Shown piece by piece: positions 42,197-52,802 of a stretch of DNA of 64,000 bases. The notes under the pieces were generated by a model. The model did not search any database. It was not told the origin of the DNA and saw only the letters and a program-made list of their open reading frames with translations. Location of the stretch: NCBI RefSeq assembly GCF_000372725.1, contig NW_005200417.1, positions 232,141 through 296,140 on the forward strand. The letters are read 5' to 3'. A program made the position numbers and the translations under genes. The stretch comes from Emiliania huxleyi CCMP1516. Lineage: Eukaryota; Haptophyta; Isochrysidales; Noelaerhabdaceae. Numbering within the stretch: the stretch's first letter is position 1; every line of letters begins with the position of its first letter.

Positions 42197-44102
42197 TCAC
42201 GGAAGAGCAAACAAGTTGGTGGCGGCGACACCGGACGCCCCTGGCACACCGATGCTGTCGAGCGTGGTGAGGAGGGAATCGCCCGATGCCGCCAGGACCT
42301 TGGCTTGCTGTGCTAATGCGGTGGACTTGAAGAGCGACGAACGTCGGATACGTGCCGAATATCCCTTTGCGCCCTTGGACAAGGGCGTCGCGGTGGCGAG
42401 CGTCGCCGTGACCGCCACGGTCTTCAGCTCGTCCACCGCCATCCGCAGCAGCTTCACCTTTGCCTAAGGACACACAGGAGAGTTCCAGGAAAGGGTTCCG
42501 CACCGCCCTGCAAGGGAGCGTCGCAACGCGCCTACGGAGGGGCCGAGATACGTGTGTGGCGCACTGCATAGGGGTCAAGGGAGCATGGTATGCCGTACCT
42601 CCGCGTTCGTCTCTTTTGCGGCGGCCGCCACCTGCGCCGCCGCGAGGGACGAAGCGATGACGGTCACCACCGTCATGCGGTTGACCTGCGCCGCGTCCTC
42701 CTCGGGCGACACGCCAACCGCGCTCAAATGGCCCGACATCATTTGTGTTGGCCACGCTCGCAGCCCGAGAGCGCAGTCTGCACGTAGCTCCATGCAGCGC
42801 GGAAAGAGAGGCATGGTCCGCGCGCGGCCGTCGACGGACGCGTGGCAGAGGACGCGGCTCAGGTAGTATGCCTACATCGCGTCATCTCGGGTCATCTCGG
42901 GTCGCCTCGCGTCGCCACGAGCAGCACGTCCGTGTCGCCTAATCTCGGGCCATCTCGGGTCATCTCAGGTCATCTCGAGTCGCCACGAGCAGCATGTCGG
43001 CGTCGCCTAATCTCAGGTAATCCCGGATCATCAGGGGTAATTTCGCCTCGACACGTTCGGGTCGGCTTCTCACCTGTGCGGCGGCCTTTCGGGGCTCGAA
43101 CTTGCAAACGAGCGGCTGCAGGTGGGGGGAGAGCGTTGCGGCCGCGCGGCGGAAGCACGCGTTGGCCTTCTTCTTCGCGGCCTCGTTGACGCCCAGCCTC
43201 ACCGCCTCCTGGACGGAGCGTTCGCCCGCCTCGCCCGTTCCTTTCGTGCGGCAGGGGTCGCGGACTTCGACGTTGAAGGCGTCGCAAACCTCGTCAAAGG
43301 CCAGAGCCCCGATGCACCGGTGAAGGCCAAGCGCCTGGTCCTTGAAGGAGCCCGACTCAATCGAATCGATGATGGCGTTGGTGTGATGCTCATAGTACAT
43401 ACCGAGGGGGGCCCCGAAGAGGCGTTGGACGACCAAGGTGAAGCGGCGCCGCGGTAGCTCTGCGCGGATGCGCCAGCGGGTAGCGGCGCAATCGAGCGCC
43501 TCGTCGGAGGCATCGCCCTCGCCCAGCGCGAAGGGGCAGGGTTCCGCCTTGTGGGCACCGACGATCGAGGCCCCATCTCTCAGCTGCTGCCACAGCGCGA
43601 CAGCGTACTGAGCAAAGAGCAGCACCCGCGGCTCGAACGGGGCCATTTCCTTTCGCCTCGCCGCCATCCACTCGGCGTTGAGAACGAAACCGACGGCCGA
43701 TAGTGACCTATCGACCTTCGTCGCGGCAGCCAGCACGGTGACGTAGTTGTCGCTGGAAATGGCAAAGATGGCGTTTGTCCCCTCCGACCACCGCTGAACG
43801 AACTCGACGACGCCAGTGCTAAGACGTGTGCCTCTAGCCAGGGTGGCCTCGGCAGCCACTAGTGCCTGCTCATCCGGCCGGAGCCCCTTGGCCAGATCGC
43901 TCAATGCTTTCGTTGACACCGGCCCGTCGGGCAGCAGGCCTGCGAGGCTCAGCGCCACCTCGCGGCCGGCGTCGGGAACATCTCCGGCGGCGAGCAGTCC
44001 TGCATTCGCGCCGTTCGATAGCACCGCAGCGCGGGCCATGGCATCGAGAGGAACCCCGTAGGGGTGCGCGTCCTCCTCGTCAAGCGCGCTGTAGCTCGCC
44101 AT
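42197..44102 (-). CDS. protein of unknown function, three exons
   Basis: Exons 44102-43074, 42871-42599 and 42463-42197 give 522 residues with all phases 0. Starts MASYSALDEEDAHPYGVPLD. Middle: FVQRWSEGTNAIFAISSDNYVTVL, RRRFTLVVQRLFGAPLGMYYEHH, CIGALAFDEVCDAFNVEVRD. Exon 2 begins AYYLSRVLCHASVDGRART and exon 3 AKVKLLRMAVDELKTVAV, both only sensible after splicing. Intron 1 (GT-AG, 202 bp) contains 10-nt sense units GAGATGACCC and a ~75-nt internal duplication. I do not recognise the family; the surroundings are full of retroelement pieces, so an element-encoded (capsid-like) protein is an alternative to a host gene. Confidence 0.5.
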
Positions 44103-44384
44103 ACACAGCTCTGCGCTCCTCGGTCACCTCGGCGGAGGCCTCGTTTGTCGTGGTTTTCTTTGTTATTCGAAGATGCCACCGTGCGGCGGCCTAGATGCGC
44201 TCTGCACCCAGAACTCTGCACCGGCGCATCTCCACCCACACACTGTGTGTGTGTGGCACGCCCCCACGAGGCGAGAACGAAACTGCCAGTTTGAATTTCT
44301 TTTTTATCTCGCTGCCGAGTTTCACGTGCCCATCTCGACGCGTTGTCAACTCCGAAGTTTCGCATCTTGTCCGTCCGTCCCCTC

Positions 44385-44868
44385 GCTCGGGCGACTGCTC
44401 ATCGCCGAGCTGCTTCGCGCATATGGAAGGCACCCGGTGCGGACGCCGTCGGTCACCCTCCCGGCAGCGGAGAGGCACGACGAGCTGATTGACGCGGCGC
44501 TATACAAGCTCGTCGGCGGGGCACGGGTCGGCGCCGCCGGCAAGCGCTGGGAGCGGGCGCGCAGGCAGGCGCGCCTGCCCGTCAAGATGGGCGGTATGGG
44601 CCTCACCAGCGCCGTGGACATTCGTGAGCCGGCGTGGATTGGCACGTGGGCCCTCGTCGCCGGGCCGATGCTCTCTCCCGACACCGTCGCCTCGCTCACG
44701 TCCAACGTCACCGTCGCCGCGGACGTCTCTCTCTCGGCGGAGGGCGTCGACTCTGAAATGCGCCTCTTCACGCGTGTAGCAAGCTGTGAACAGGTGTCGC
44801 TCTTCCCGATGAAGTCGATCTGGGTCGACCCGGACAAGGTGCGCGCCGCGCCGCGGGTGTACAAGTAG
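44385..44868 (+). mobile_element. reverse-transcriptase-type ORF, C-terminal fragment
   Basis: Open frame containing ERHDELIDAALYKLVGG, RRQARLPVKMGGMGLTSAVD and REPAWIGTWALVAGPML to a stop at 44866. The LPxKxGGxGLxSA segment followed by an AxxGSW-like motif is typical of the region after the reverse transcriptase in many non-LTR elements. No start or catalytic core is present, so it is a 5'-truncated relic. 44103-44384 upstream holds nothing recognised. Confidence 0.6.
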
Positions 44869-45199
44869 AGCGTCAAAACCTCCATTACGCATTAGCATTG
44901 CCGCTCTTTGGGGGCCGTGACACTGTGTGCTGACTTTCTCGCCATGGTTCCTCGCCTATCTCACTATCTAGCCATTCGTTGAGTTCTGACAGACGACGCG
45001 CAGGCCGCGCAGACCGCAGATATATAGGCTCGGAGCTCAGAGGACACGGACCTGTTGCACGCCAACCCGCGCAACCGTGAACCACCGCCCAGCCAGTCCG
45101 GACAAGGCGCAAAAACAGGCATTAGCGCCTCTCGCGTGGGCACTGACGGCACTGGCGCCGGTGTACAGACTATATAGACTACACACACGTCAAAAATAT

Positions 45200-45386
45200 T
45201 CGGAGATAGCCGCGCAGCGGCTATGTAGGTTATCCAACAACGCGAGGAGAGGAACCGACACAGAATAACCCCCACCGTAAGGTGTGGAAACGTGACGCGA
45301 TGGCCGGATCATTACGTCCGTCCGTGCGCGGAACTCGTGTGTCGGACCCTCGCGCCCCCAGGCGCCCGAGTCCCGTTCTCGTCTGC
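45200..45386 (+). repeat. 187-bp direct repeat Y, copy 1
   Basis: TCGGAGATAGCCGCGCAGCG through CCCGTTCTCGTCTGC is repeated essentially unchanged at 47784-47970. It precedes the CCCH/gag-like frame here and contains an ATG (MAGSLRPSVRGTRV) in frame with it. TATATAGACTACACAC lies about 30 bp upstream. Confidence 0.9.
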
Positions 45387-45401
45387 TACTCGTGGTTTGA
45401 G

Positions 45402-46012
45402 ATGGCTGACCCAAAGTACACCTTTGGGATCCCGGGAGCCGCCACAGACGCGGCGCGCCGCAACGCACTGGGCCAGACGGCAGGGGGCATGATCCGAGTG
45501 CCCGCACAGCAGTGGCTCGCTAAGGCCCTCCGGCCGGAGCTGCTAACGCGGCAGGGAGAAGCGTACGAAATATCATACCACGCGATTGAGTTCATCCTCA
45601 ATCCGGCGATTACCAGATTCGGCGAGGGCATCGACAGTTTGGCGTGGTATATGAAGTTCACCCGCCTCAGCTCGCTGCTTAAAGATCTGTGTGAGACAGG
45701 CGGCTTGAGCTTCACGACAACCGGACTGAGTATGGAGGCTGCACGCTCGGCGGTGGAGAAGGCAGCGAAAGATCTGACTGTGCAGATGCGAACGCTGACG
45801 GCGGCCCAGATCCACCAGTACGACAGTCCCACCACCGGCTCGTTTGTGGACTCTCTCGGAAGATTTTCCCCGGCCACTGCGCTTACCACCTGTACTACCA
45901 CCACGTGCGCGGCCGTACCGGCTGCATGCGGGCGAACTGCAAGCTGCAGCACGAGCGCCCAGATGACCTCGATGCGGCCCTCACAAGGCTGGAGGGCCCA
46001 GGGCGTGCCTGA
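45402..46012 (+). CDS. gag-like or CCCH zinc-finger protein, frame broken
   Basis: From ATG 45402: MADPKYTFGIPGAATDAARR, then helical sequence (AYEISYHAIEFILNPAITRF, LAWYMKFTRLSSLLKDLCE). The frame then must shift by -1 near 45862-45871 (AGATTTTCCCC) to reach GHCAYHLYYHHVRGRTG CMRANCKLQHERPDD, a CCCH finger (C-x14-C-x4-C-x3-H), and a stop at 46010-46012. An RNA-binding finger after a helical domain resembles a retroelement nucleocapsid arrangement, but a cellular CCCH protein is possible. The start could be further upstream at 45300 inside repeat Y. The satellite begins directly after the stop. Confidence 0.5.
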
Positions 46013-47440
46013 ACGCCGTGAGACAACGTGAGCGTGCCCAACCGCCACGCCGTACGACGACGTGTGGGCGTACCTAACCGCCACTCGTGTGAGACGACGT
46101 GTGAGCGTACCTAACCGCCACCCGTGAGACGACGTGTGAGCGTACCTAATCGCCACTCATGAGACGACGTGTGAGCGTACCTAACCGCCACTCGTGAGAC
46201 GACGTGTGAGCGTACCTAACCGCCACTCGTGAGACGACGTGTGAGCGTACCTAACCGCCACTCGTGAGACGACGTGTGAGCGTACCTAACCGCCACTCGT
46301 GAGACGACGTGTGAGCGTACCCAACCGCCACCCGTGAGACGACGTGTGAGCGTACCTAATCGCCACTCGTGAGACGACGTGTGAGCGTACCTAACCGCCA
46401 CTCGTGAGACAACGGGAGCGTACCTAACCGCCACGCCGAACGACGACGTGTGAGCGTACCTAATCGCCACTCGAGACTCGTGAGACGACGTGTGAGCGTA
46501 CCTAACCGCCACCCGCGAGACGACGTGTGAGCGTACCTAATCGCCACTCGTGAGACGACGTGTGAGCGTACCTAACCGCCGCTCGTGAGACAACGGGAGC
46601 GTACCTAACCGCCACGCCGAACGACGACGTGTGAGCGTACCTAATCGCCACTCGAGACTCGTGAGACGACGTGTGAGCGTACCTAACCGCCACCCGCGAG
46701 ACGACGTGTGAGCGTACCTAATCGCCACTCGTGAGACGACGTGTGAGCGTACCTAACCGCCACTCGTGAGACAACGGGAGCGTACCTAACCGCCACGCCG
46801 AACGACGACGTGTGAGCGTACCTAATCGCCACTCGAGACTCGTGAGACGACGTGTGAGCGTACCTAACCGCCACCCGCGAGACGACGGGTGAGCGTACCT
46901 AATCGCCACTCGTGAGACGACGTGTGAGCGTACCTAACCGCCACTCGTGAGACGACGTGTGAGCGTACCTAACCGCCACCCGTGAGACGACGTGTGAGCG
47001 TACCTAATCGCCACTCGTGAGACGACGTGTGAGCGTACCTAACCGCCACTCGTGAGACGACGTGCGAGCGTACCTAATCGCCACTCGTGAGACGACGTGT
47101 GAGCGTACCTAACCGCCACTCGTGAGACGACGTGTGAGCGTACCTAACCGCCACTCGTGAGACAACGTGAGCGTACCTAATCGCCACGCGACGAGATACG
47201 CCGGAGCGGACCGAATCGGTTTCGCCACGCGACGAGACACGACGTGAGCGGACCTAATCGCCACGCGACGAGAAACGCCAGAGCGGACCGAATCGGCTTC
47301 GCCACGCGACGAGACGACGTGAGCGGACCTAACCGCCACGCGACGAGACACGCCGGAGCGTACCTAATCGCCACGCGACAACCGGACGGAGCGTGAGCGG
47401 ACCTAATCGCCACGCGACAACCAACCACATGAGCCCGTGA
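46013..47440. repeat. satellite array, ~36-bp unit with 181-bp higher-order repeat
   Basis: Roughly three dozen copies of GTGAGACGACGTGTGAGCGT-ACCTAACCGCCACTC. Between about 46340 and 46920 a 181-bp higher-order unit (five monomers, one with a short GAGACTC insertion and one CGCCGAACGACGACG variant) is repeated three times almost exactly. The distal end (47190-47440) degenerates to GAGCGGACCTAATCGCCACG units. Minus-strand frames through it are compositional. Confidence 0.95.
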
Positions 47441-47623
47441 CATACGGCACGAGCCGCGACATACTGCAGAGCAGCTGGCCTTGCATTCCAGCAAAGGGGG
47501 GGCGAACCCCACCAAGCCCGGGGCTGCTACGGCCGCCACCCTCCTACCGGGCAACGACCCCAACTTCGTCGATGGGCCTGTTTGAGACTCACTGGTATCG
47601 ACTTCCCCGGCAATCGGCGCGAT

Positions 47624-47783
47624 GGGCCTTATTTGGGCGCCGACGCTCGGGGTCGTCTGGCAACGGCACCGGGAGCTCGAGACGCAGCTCTCGGGGCCAG
47701 CCAACCCAGGAGTCGATTTTAGGACCAATCTCAATGACAATCGATATCAACATGAACGACGGGGACTCGGACGCGATGGATAA
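47624..47783 (+). repeat. 160-bp direct repeat X, copy 1
   Basis: GGGCCTTATTTGGGCGCCGA ... ACGCGATGGATAA. The same sequence is at 48028-48187. In the order X-Y-X it alternates with the 187-bp repeat Y. Confidence 0.9.
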
Positions 47784-47970
47784 TCGGAGATAGCCGCGCA
47801 GCGGCTATGTAGGTTATCCAACAACGCGAGGAGAGGAACCGACACAGAATAACCCCCACCGTAAGGTGTGGAAACGTGACGCGATGGCCGGATCATTACG
47901 TCCGTCCGTGCGCGGAACTCGTGTGTCGGACCCTCGCGCCCCCAGGCGCCCGAGTCCCGTTCTCGTCTGC
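47784..47970 (+). repeat. 187-bp direct repeat Y, copy 2
   Basis: Second copy of the repeat at 45200-45386, joined directly to X copy 1 without spacer. Confidence 0.9.
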
Positions 47971-48027
47971 CCCACCCTCCCTCCCTGGCAGACGGTTTGT
48001 AGTGTTCGTGTGTGTGTTCGAGCGTCG

Positions 48028-48187
48028 GGGCCTTATTTGGGCGCCGACGCTCGGGGTCGTCTGGCAACGGCACCGGGAGCTCGAGACGCAGCTCTCGGGG
48101 CCAGCCAACCCAGGAGTCGATTTTAGGACCAATCTCAATGACAATCGATATCAACATGAACGACGGGGACTCGGACGCGATGGATAA
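48028..48187 (+). repeat. 160-bp direct repeat X, copy 2
   Basis: Second copy of 47624-47783. Includes ATGACAATCGATATCAACAT; reading frames through it are short. Confidence 0.9.
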
Positions 48188-48285
48188 GAGCAGCAGGAGC
48201 CAGTGTGGCCCCCCACGGCCCTCCGCACCGCGCCTGGCGCCCAGCAGCCGCTGCACGCACCGCGAAGGCGCGGAGGTCGACTATC

Positions 48286-48589
48286 GCCTCTCGGAGAGGC
48301 GAGCAGCGCGGCGCGAGCCGGCAAAGCGGCGTGGATCCGTCCTTGTCCCCCACGAGGACTTGCCTCAGCCGCTCAGAAGTGGCCTGCAAGCGTGCGGCCG
48401 GCGCTGGTGAGCGTGAGGGATGGGCTAAACTCCCTCTCGCTGCAGTGGCGGGCAGGCGGGCGAGAGGCGCCTCTCGGAGAGGCGAGCAGCGCGGCGCGAG
48501 CCGGCAAAGCGGCGTGGATCCGTCCTTGTCCCCCACGAGGACTTGCCTCAGCCGCTCAGAAGTGGCCTGCAAGCGTGCGGCCGGCGCTG
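48286..48589. repeat. 121-bp direct duplication, 183-bp period
   Basis: 48286-48406 and 48469-48589 are near identical (GCCTCTCGGAGAGGCGAGCA ... GGCCGGCGCTG), separated by 62 bp containing GAGGGATGGGCTAAACT, which itself recurs at about 49217. 48590-49569 otherwise holds no gene I can support. Confidence 0.85.
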
Positions 48590-49569
48590 CACACTGGGCA
48601 AATCGGCCGATTTCCCTCCCGCTAAATCATCACGGCCCCGTAACACCCTCCGCGCGCGGTCAAAGGCTTCCCAGGGCCGGTCCATGACATGAACCGATAG
48701 ACACAAGCAAAAAAAACCGCACCTCTAAGCTTATCGGGCACCCCGAGGCCCATACGGCGTCCCGGCGGGCCCCGGCGGAGGTCCGGCGCGGCGCTCCAAA
48801 TCCGCACTTCGCGAGCTTCTACGGGAGTTCACGCGGCCTCTCCGCCTCGTGAGGCACACCCCACACCCACCACGAGCCCTGGGGCCGTGGGCGGACCTTT
48901 GGCCGCGGCGTCCGGAGCTTTAGTCGTCGAACATCGGCCGCCAACTAGGCCGTCGAGCGAACGTGTCCGGAGAGGCTCTCGGATGGGTCCGGCAGCGGTC
49001 CCATGGACCCAGAAGCTCGCCCCGGCGGAGCACTCACGGCTCGACCCCCGCCCCTGGTCACCCAGACGTGCCCTTGGACAGCCGTAGGGGCTCGCATGGA
49101 GAGGAGGTTGGCAGCCTTTCTGCGCTTCGAGGTGCAAGAGAGAACTTGTCGCGGGCCTTTGTATTTAGCGGGAGGAAGCCAGGTGGGGTTTAGCCCAATG
49201 TGGGTGTGTGGTGAGCGTGAGGGATGGGCTAAACTACGTTTTATCCCGTTTTGCCCCTTCTCAGCTGAATTTTCCAGCGCTGTGTGGCGAAGAACCGACC
49301 ACGCCGCGCATGGGTGTGTTCATACTGGTGGGCAACACCACCTAACCGCTGCTATTTGTGTCGCTGCGCCCCCAGAGCGGCGGAAGCCTGGCGCGGCGAC
49401 GGCGCTGCGGCGCTGCGGCGTCGCAGCCGCAGCGCGTGAGGCGCGGTGCGTCAAGTCGCCTTCAACCGCTCCGGCCCGCTGCCACAGGGCCCAGGGATGG
49501 CGCTGAGACGCTCGGGTGTGACATGAAGGCCTTAGGGCGCGCGCTCAAGCCGCATCGGCGCAACAGCGT

Positions 49570-50319
49570 TTTTGAGCGATTCTAAGATCAGGTCTCGCAC
49601 CTCCCCACTGGAAACGAACAGCTGAGTTTCAAATCTCGAATAAATCTCGAAACACACTTGAATGCTCACTTGGCAGGTAACATATGCGCCACGCGCCCCA
49701 ACCGCTCCTCTGGTCGCCGCCGGCCTCCGCGGCGGCGGCGATGTCCCAGCGCCACCCATCGGCCAGCCCTCAGATCGATCGATCGGCGCTCAAAGTCGGC
49801 TTCAGATCCGAGAACGCTGCTGGCGCCGCCGCCGATCCCAGCGGCGACGCCAGCAGCTTCCTCTGCTCTCCAATGCGCCGAGAAGCGACGCGGGGGTGCT
49901 CGGCCCGCCGTGGACGACGAAGGCTCCGCCGGGCGCGCGTCGGCCGGTCCGGTGGCACCCTCTGCGCGCGGCACCTGCCGGCGCCCCGACGACAGCCGTC
50001 GCACCACCGCTGATGGAGGGGCGGTCGGCGCCGCTGCCGCCGCGCCGCCGGTGGGAGGGGCACTGGTGGTGGCCTGGGCGGCCCTCCGCCGCCGCTCGGG
50101 GCGCCCGGGCAGCGGTGGCAGCCTGCGCCCGCGTGCTTCGAGCTGCCCGCTCGGTGCTTCGAAATGCCTGCTCCGTGCTTCCGGCGGATCTTTTTTCTTC
50201 TCGAGCACTAAGCAAAATTCGAGCCAATTGAGGAAACTCAAGCGGGCAGGCTGGAAGCACTGAGGGACGGCCGATGTTCGCCCAGTGCGAGACCTGATTT
50301 TAGAATCGCTCTTTTGAGC
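49570..50319. mobile_element. non-autonomous DNA transposon with 27-bp terminal inverted repeats
   Basis: TIRs at 49574-49600 (GAGCGATTCTAAGATCAGGT plus CTCGCAC) and 50285-50311 (inverse, one mismatch). An 8-bp direct repeat TTTTGAGC flanks them at 49570-49577 and 50312-50319, overlapping the left TIR by four bases; the minimal reading is a TTTT duplication. Size about 740 bp. The interior has only CG-rich open frames, no transposase. An 8-bp duplication would fit hAT-like elements; classification is inference. Confidence 0.75.
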
Positions 50320-50590
50320 TGTCCGGGGGTGGTTCACGGCTGGCGTGCAACAGGTCCACGGCCCCCCCCCGGCGCCAGAGGAGAGAGAGCGCGGGCATCG
50401 GATCGGCCACGCCATCGTCCAGCGTCCACCGTGCACACAAAAGTTACAACATCACAAACAGCTTCAACATGTGTCTCTCTGCTCTCTCCTCTGGACGGCT
50501 TCGACCCCTCGACGCATGGGCACCGGCCTGTGCACCCCCGCAGCACACATTCACTCCGTGCAAGCGCGACGCGCCGGTCGTGCCCACCGC

Positions 50591-51706
50591 TCATATCACT
50601 ATGTTGCGCATCAGTCTGCCGATGGCCTTGAGGCCGGACCACATCTCCTCCCGGGAGCCGCTCGAGTCGAGCTCGACGATCGGCACGCGGCTCGCTCGCA
50701 GCCACTCGAGAGTAGGCTCGCTCTGCTGGCGGTAGACGGCGATGCGCCGCACAGCCGCCTTGCGCGTGTCGTCTGCGCGCCCCTCGGTCTGCGCGCGGCG
50801 CAGGATCCGCTCGAGCATCTTCTCCTCGTCGCAGACCAAGTGCAGCGCCAGCTCCGGCCGGCCGCACTGCGCCTCGAAGTCGATCGCATTGTCGCGCGAG
50901 CGCGGGAAGCCGTCGAGCAGCAGCCGCCGCCCGCCGAAGGAGCGCATGCGGCGGCGCAGCAGAGTGACGATGAGCGCCGAGGAGACGAGCTCGCCGCGGA
51001 GCATGATGCCCGCCACCTCGCGGCCGAGCGGCGTGTCTGCCTCCACCTCGGAGCGGAGCAGGTCGCCGCAGCTGACGTGCGAGACGTCGCACTCGTCGAC
51101 GAGGCGGCGGCAGAGGACACCCTTGCCGCTCCCGGGCCCGCCCACGACCAGGATACAGCGCGCTGGGTTCGAGGCGAGCAGCGCGTCCGAGGCGTGCAGA
51201 AACTCGTCCAGGTCGATGGCGCCGCTGCTGTCGACGTCCGCCTGTTGGAAGAGCTCCTCGAGCGTGGCATCGTCCGGCCTCTCGCCCACGCTCGCGAGCA
51301 GCGCGCGGAGGCCGTCGCGGTCAAGCTGCCTCGCGGGGCCGGCATAATCGTCGAACAGGTCTATGATGGCCGACATCTCGAGCGGCAGAAACGCGCGGTT
51401 CGCGGACTGCGCGGCCTGCCGCTGCCGCAGCGAGCGCGCAAAGACGCGCGCCTTTTTGGACGGCGCCGCTGCCTCGAAGCCGTGCGGGAGCGGCGCGGAC
51501 GCGAGGATCTCCTCCGCCTCTGTCACGGCCCGGCCGGGCCAAAGCCGGTCGAGCCGCGCGTCGCCGTCAGGCTTGAGCGGGTCGTCGCCCTTGTCTTGCG
51601 AGGAGGCGGCTCGGCGAAGCAGCTGTGCTGGCGCGCGCGTCAGTCGCGGCAGGCGAGTGCTCAACGGAAGGCGAGTGCACAACGGAAGGCATGGCCGTGC
51701 TCGCAT
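50591..51706 (-). CDS. EF-hand / adenylate-kinase-like protein, intronless copy
   Basis: One uninterrupted frame of 371 residues. It equals, exon by exon, the 5' half at 39303-40258 plus the 3' half at 61143-61964, with every intron precisely absent. Domains: Arg-rich leader (five residues longer through a 15-nt duplication), EF-hand DVDSSGAIDLDE (about 157-168), P-loop GGPGSGKG (about 188-195), CGDLLRSEVEADTPLG, LLLDGFPRSRDNAIDFE (NMP binding) and ERILRRAQTEGRADDTRKAAVRR (LID/catalytic Arg region). Homology to the 61-kb copy continues some 200 bp past the stop, as for a 3' UTR. This is what an RNA-mediated gene copy would look like; no poly(A) tract survives. The open frame and low divergence suggest it is young or functional. 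Confidence 0.93.
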   Translation of the reverse strand: MRARPCLPLCTRLPLSTRLPRLTRAPAQLLRRAASSQDKGDDPLKPDGDARLDRLWPGRAVTEAEEILASAPLPHGFEAAAPSKKARVFARSLRQRQAAQSANRAFLPLEMSAIIDLFDDYAGPARQLDRDGLRALLASVGERPDDATLEELFQQADVDSSGAIDLDEFLHASDALLASNPARCILVVGGPGSGKGVLCRRLVDECDVSHVSCGDLLRSEVEADTPLGREVAGIMLRGELVSSALIVTLLRRRMRSFGGRRLLLDGFPRSRDNAIDFEAQCGRPELALHLVCDEEKMLERILRRAQTEGRADDTRKAAVRRIAVYRQQSEPTLEWLRASRVPIVELDSSGSREEMWSGLKAIGRLMRNIVI

Positions 51707-51779
51707 GCGTGGAGGTCAAGCCACCTCTCCGCGAGGATGCCGCGAGGATGTCCGCCTCTGGCCGCGCCGTCGTGGAGAA

Positions 51780-51885
51780 GCAGGGGGAAAGAATTTTAAG
51801 GGAAAGAAAGAAAGAAAGAAAACGGACACCCCAAGGGAGGGATGGGAGGACGGCACGCCGCCACCACACAGGAACGAGAGAGGGG
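51780..51885 (+). repeat. dispersed GAAA / ACCCCAAGGGAGGGATGGGAGG repeat
   Basis: Starts at an AGAATTTTAAGG junction, continues (GAAA)n, then the AAGGGAGGGATGGGAGGACG and CACGCCGCCACCACACAGGA blocks shared with 55.1 kb. It lies just upstream of the intronless kinase gene. Confidence 0.85.
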
Positions 51886-52802
51886 AGGTGTAAGGTGCCT
51901 ATATGGGCTTCCAGTATCGGACCTTCAAGACATGCGCTTTTGGCCGGTGGCCTCCTCGGACATGGTACCTCCGGTGAGATAGTGGCTGCCAGTTCGAGAC
52001 TGACTGGGGCCGATCTAACTTGAGTTGTTCGGAGGAAGGAATCCGGCCAGCACGGGTACAAAGAGGGGTGTGTGTGTGTGTGTGTGTGTGGAGTCTCTCT
52101 CTGATCCCACCTGTGATGTTGGGTGCGAGGTCGTGGAAGCTGAGATCCCAAGGGGGGGAGCCGATCCCACTCGTAACCAACTCTCAGGGGCAGTAGGTGG
52201 GCGAGCCTCGAGCCCGCTCATCTCGATCGTCAAGGCGTCGCTACGCGCGGTCTTCCGCGGGGGGAGCTTCGTCGACGGGTGCGGGACCGCGGCGCGGCTG
52301 GTGCTGCGGCGATGCCTCCGGCTGTTGCGGCGAGTGGCTTTCTGCTCGCTGCGATGGCGAAAAACTCGTCTCGTCGCACACCAAGAGCTTATGCTCTGGC
52401 GAGATGTGAGGCGCATGCGCCCGGGAGGGGAGGGCGCATGCGTAACGACGCTGCTAGAGATGCCTTTCGGGGCCCAGAGATAAAACTTCTGATGCCATGC
52501 GTGACCTAGTAGTGTCCCCAGCTATGGGCGTGTCCACGTTGGAGCCAGGTGTGGTGTGGGCGCGAGAATAGCTCCGCCGTTCATGGAGGCAACCGATGCG
52601 AGTCGACTGGTGTGTGTCGTCGTGGTTTCGTATCAAGAATACTCACTCACACAATCTCTCGAGAACCTCGAGAGGGGTACCCGGAGAATCCCCAGCTGCG
52701 GAAACGTAGTGTCGCCCAAGAGGTGCGATACTGCGGGGGAGTGTACGGTGCCTATATGGGCTTCCAGTATCGGACCTCAGAGCCACAACACCAGACACAA
52801 GT
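51886..52802. other. repeat-derived spacer
   Basis: GTGCCTATATGGGCTTCCAG-TATCGGACCT occurs at 51896-51925 and again at 52749-52778. A (GT)10 run lies at 52070-52090. Probably old retroelement sequence; no gene supported. Confidence 0.45.

Noticed and set aside
46216-46909. Repeated 63-98 codon minus-strand frames in the satellite
   Set aside because: They recur with the 181-bp period and are a by-product of the array.
46013-47440. CRISPR-like array
   Set aside because: Repeats are contiguous without unique spacers; the genome is eukaryotic. It is a satellite.
50720-51800. Plus-strand 484-codon frame opposite the intronless kinase
   Set aside because: Antisense shadow; the minus strand encodes the complete kinase.
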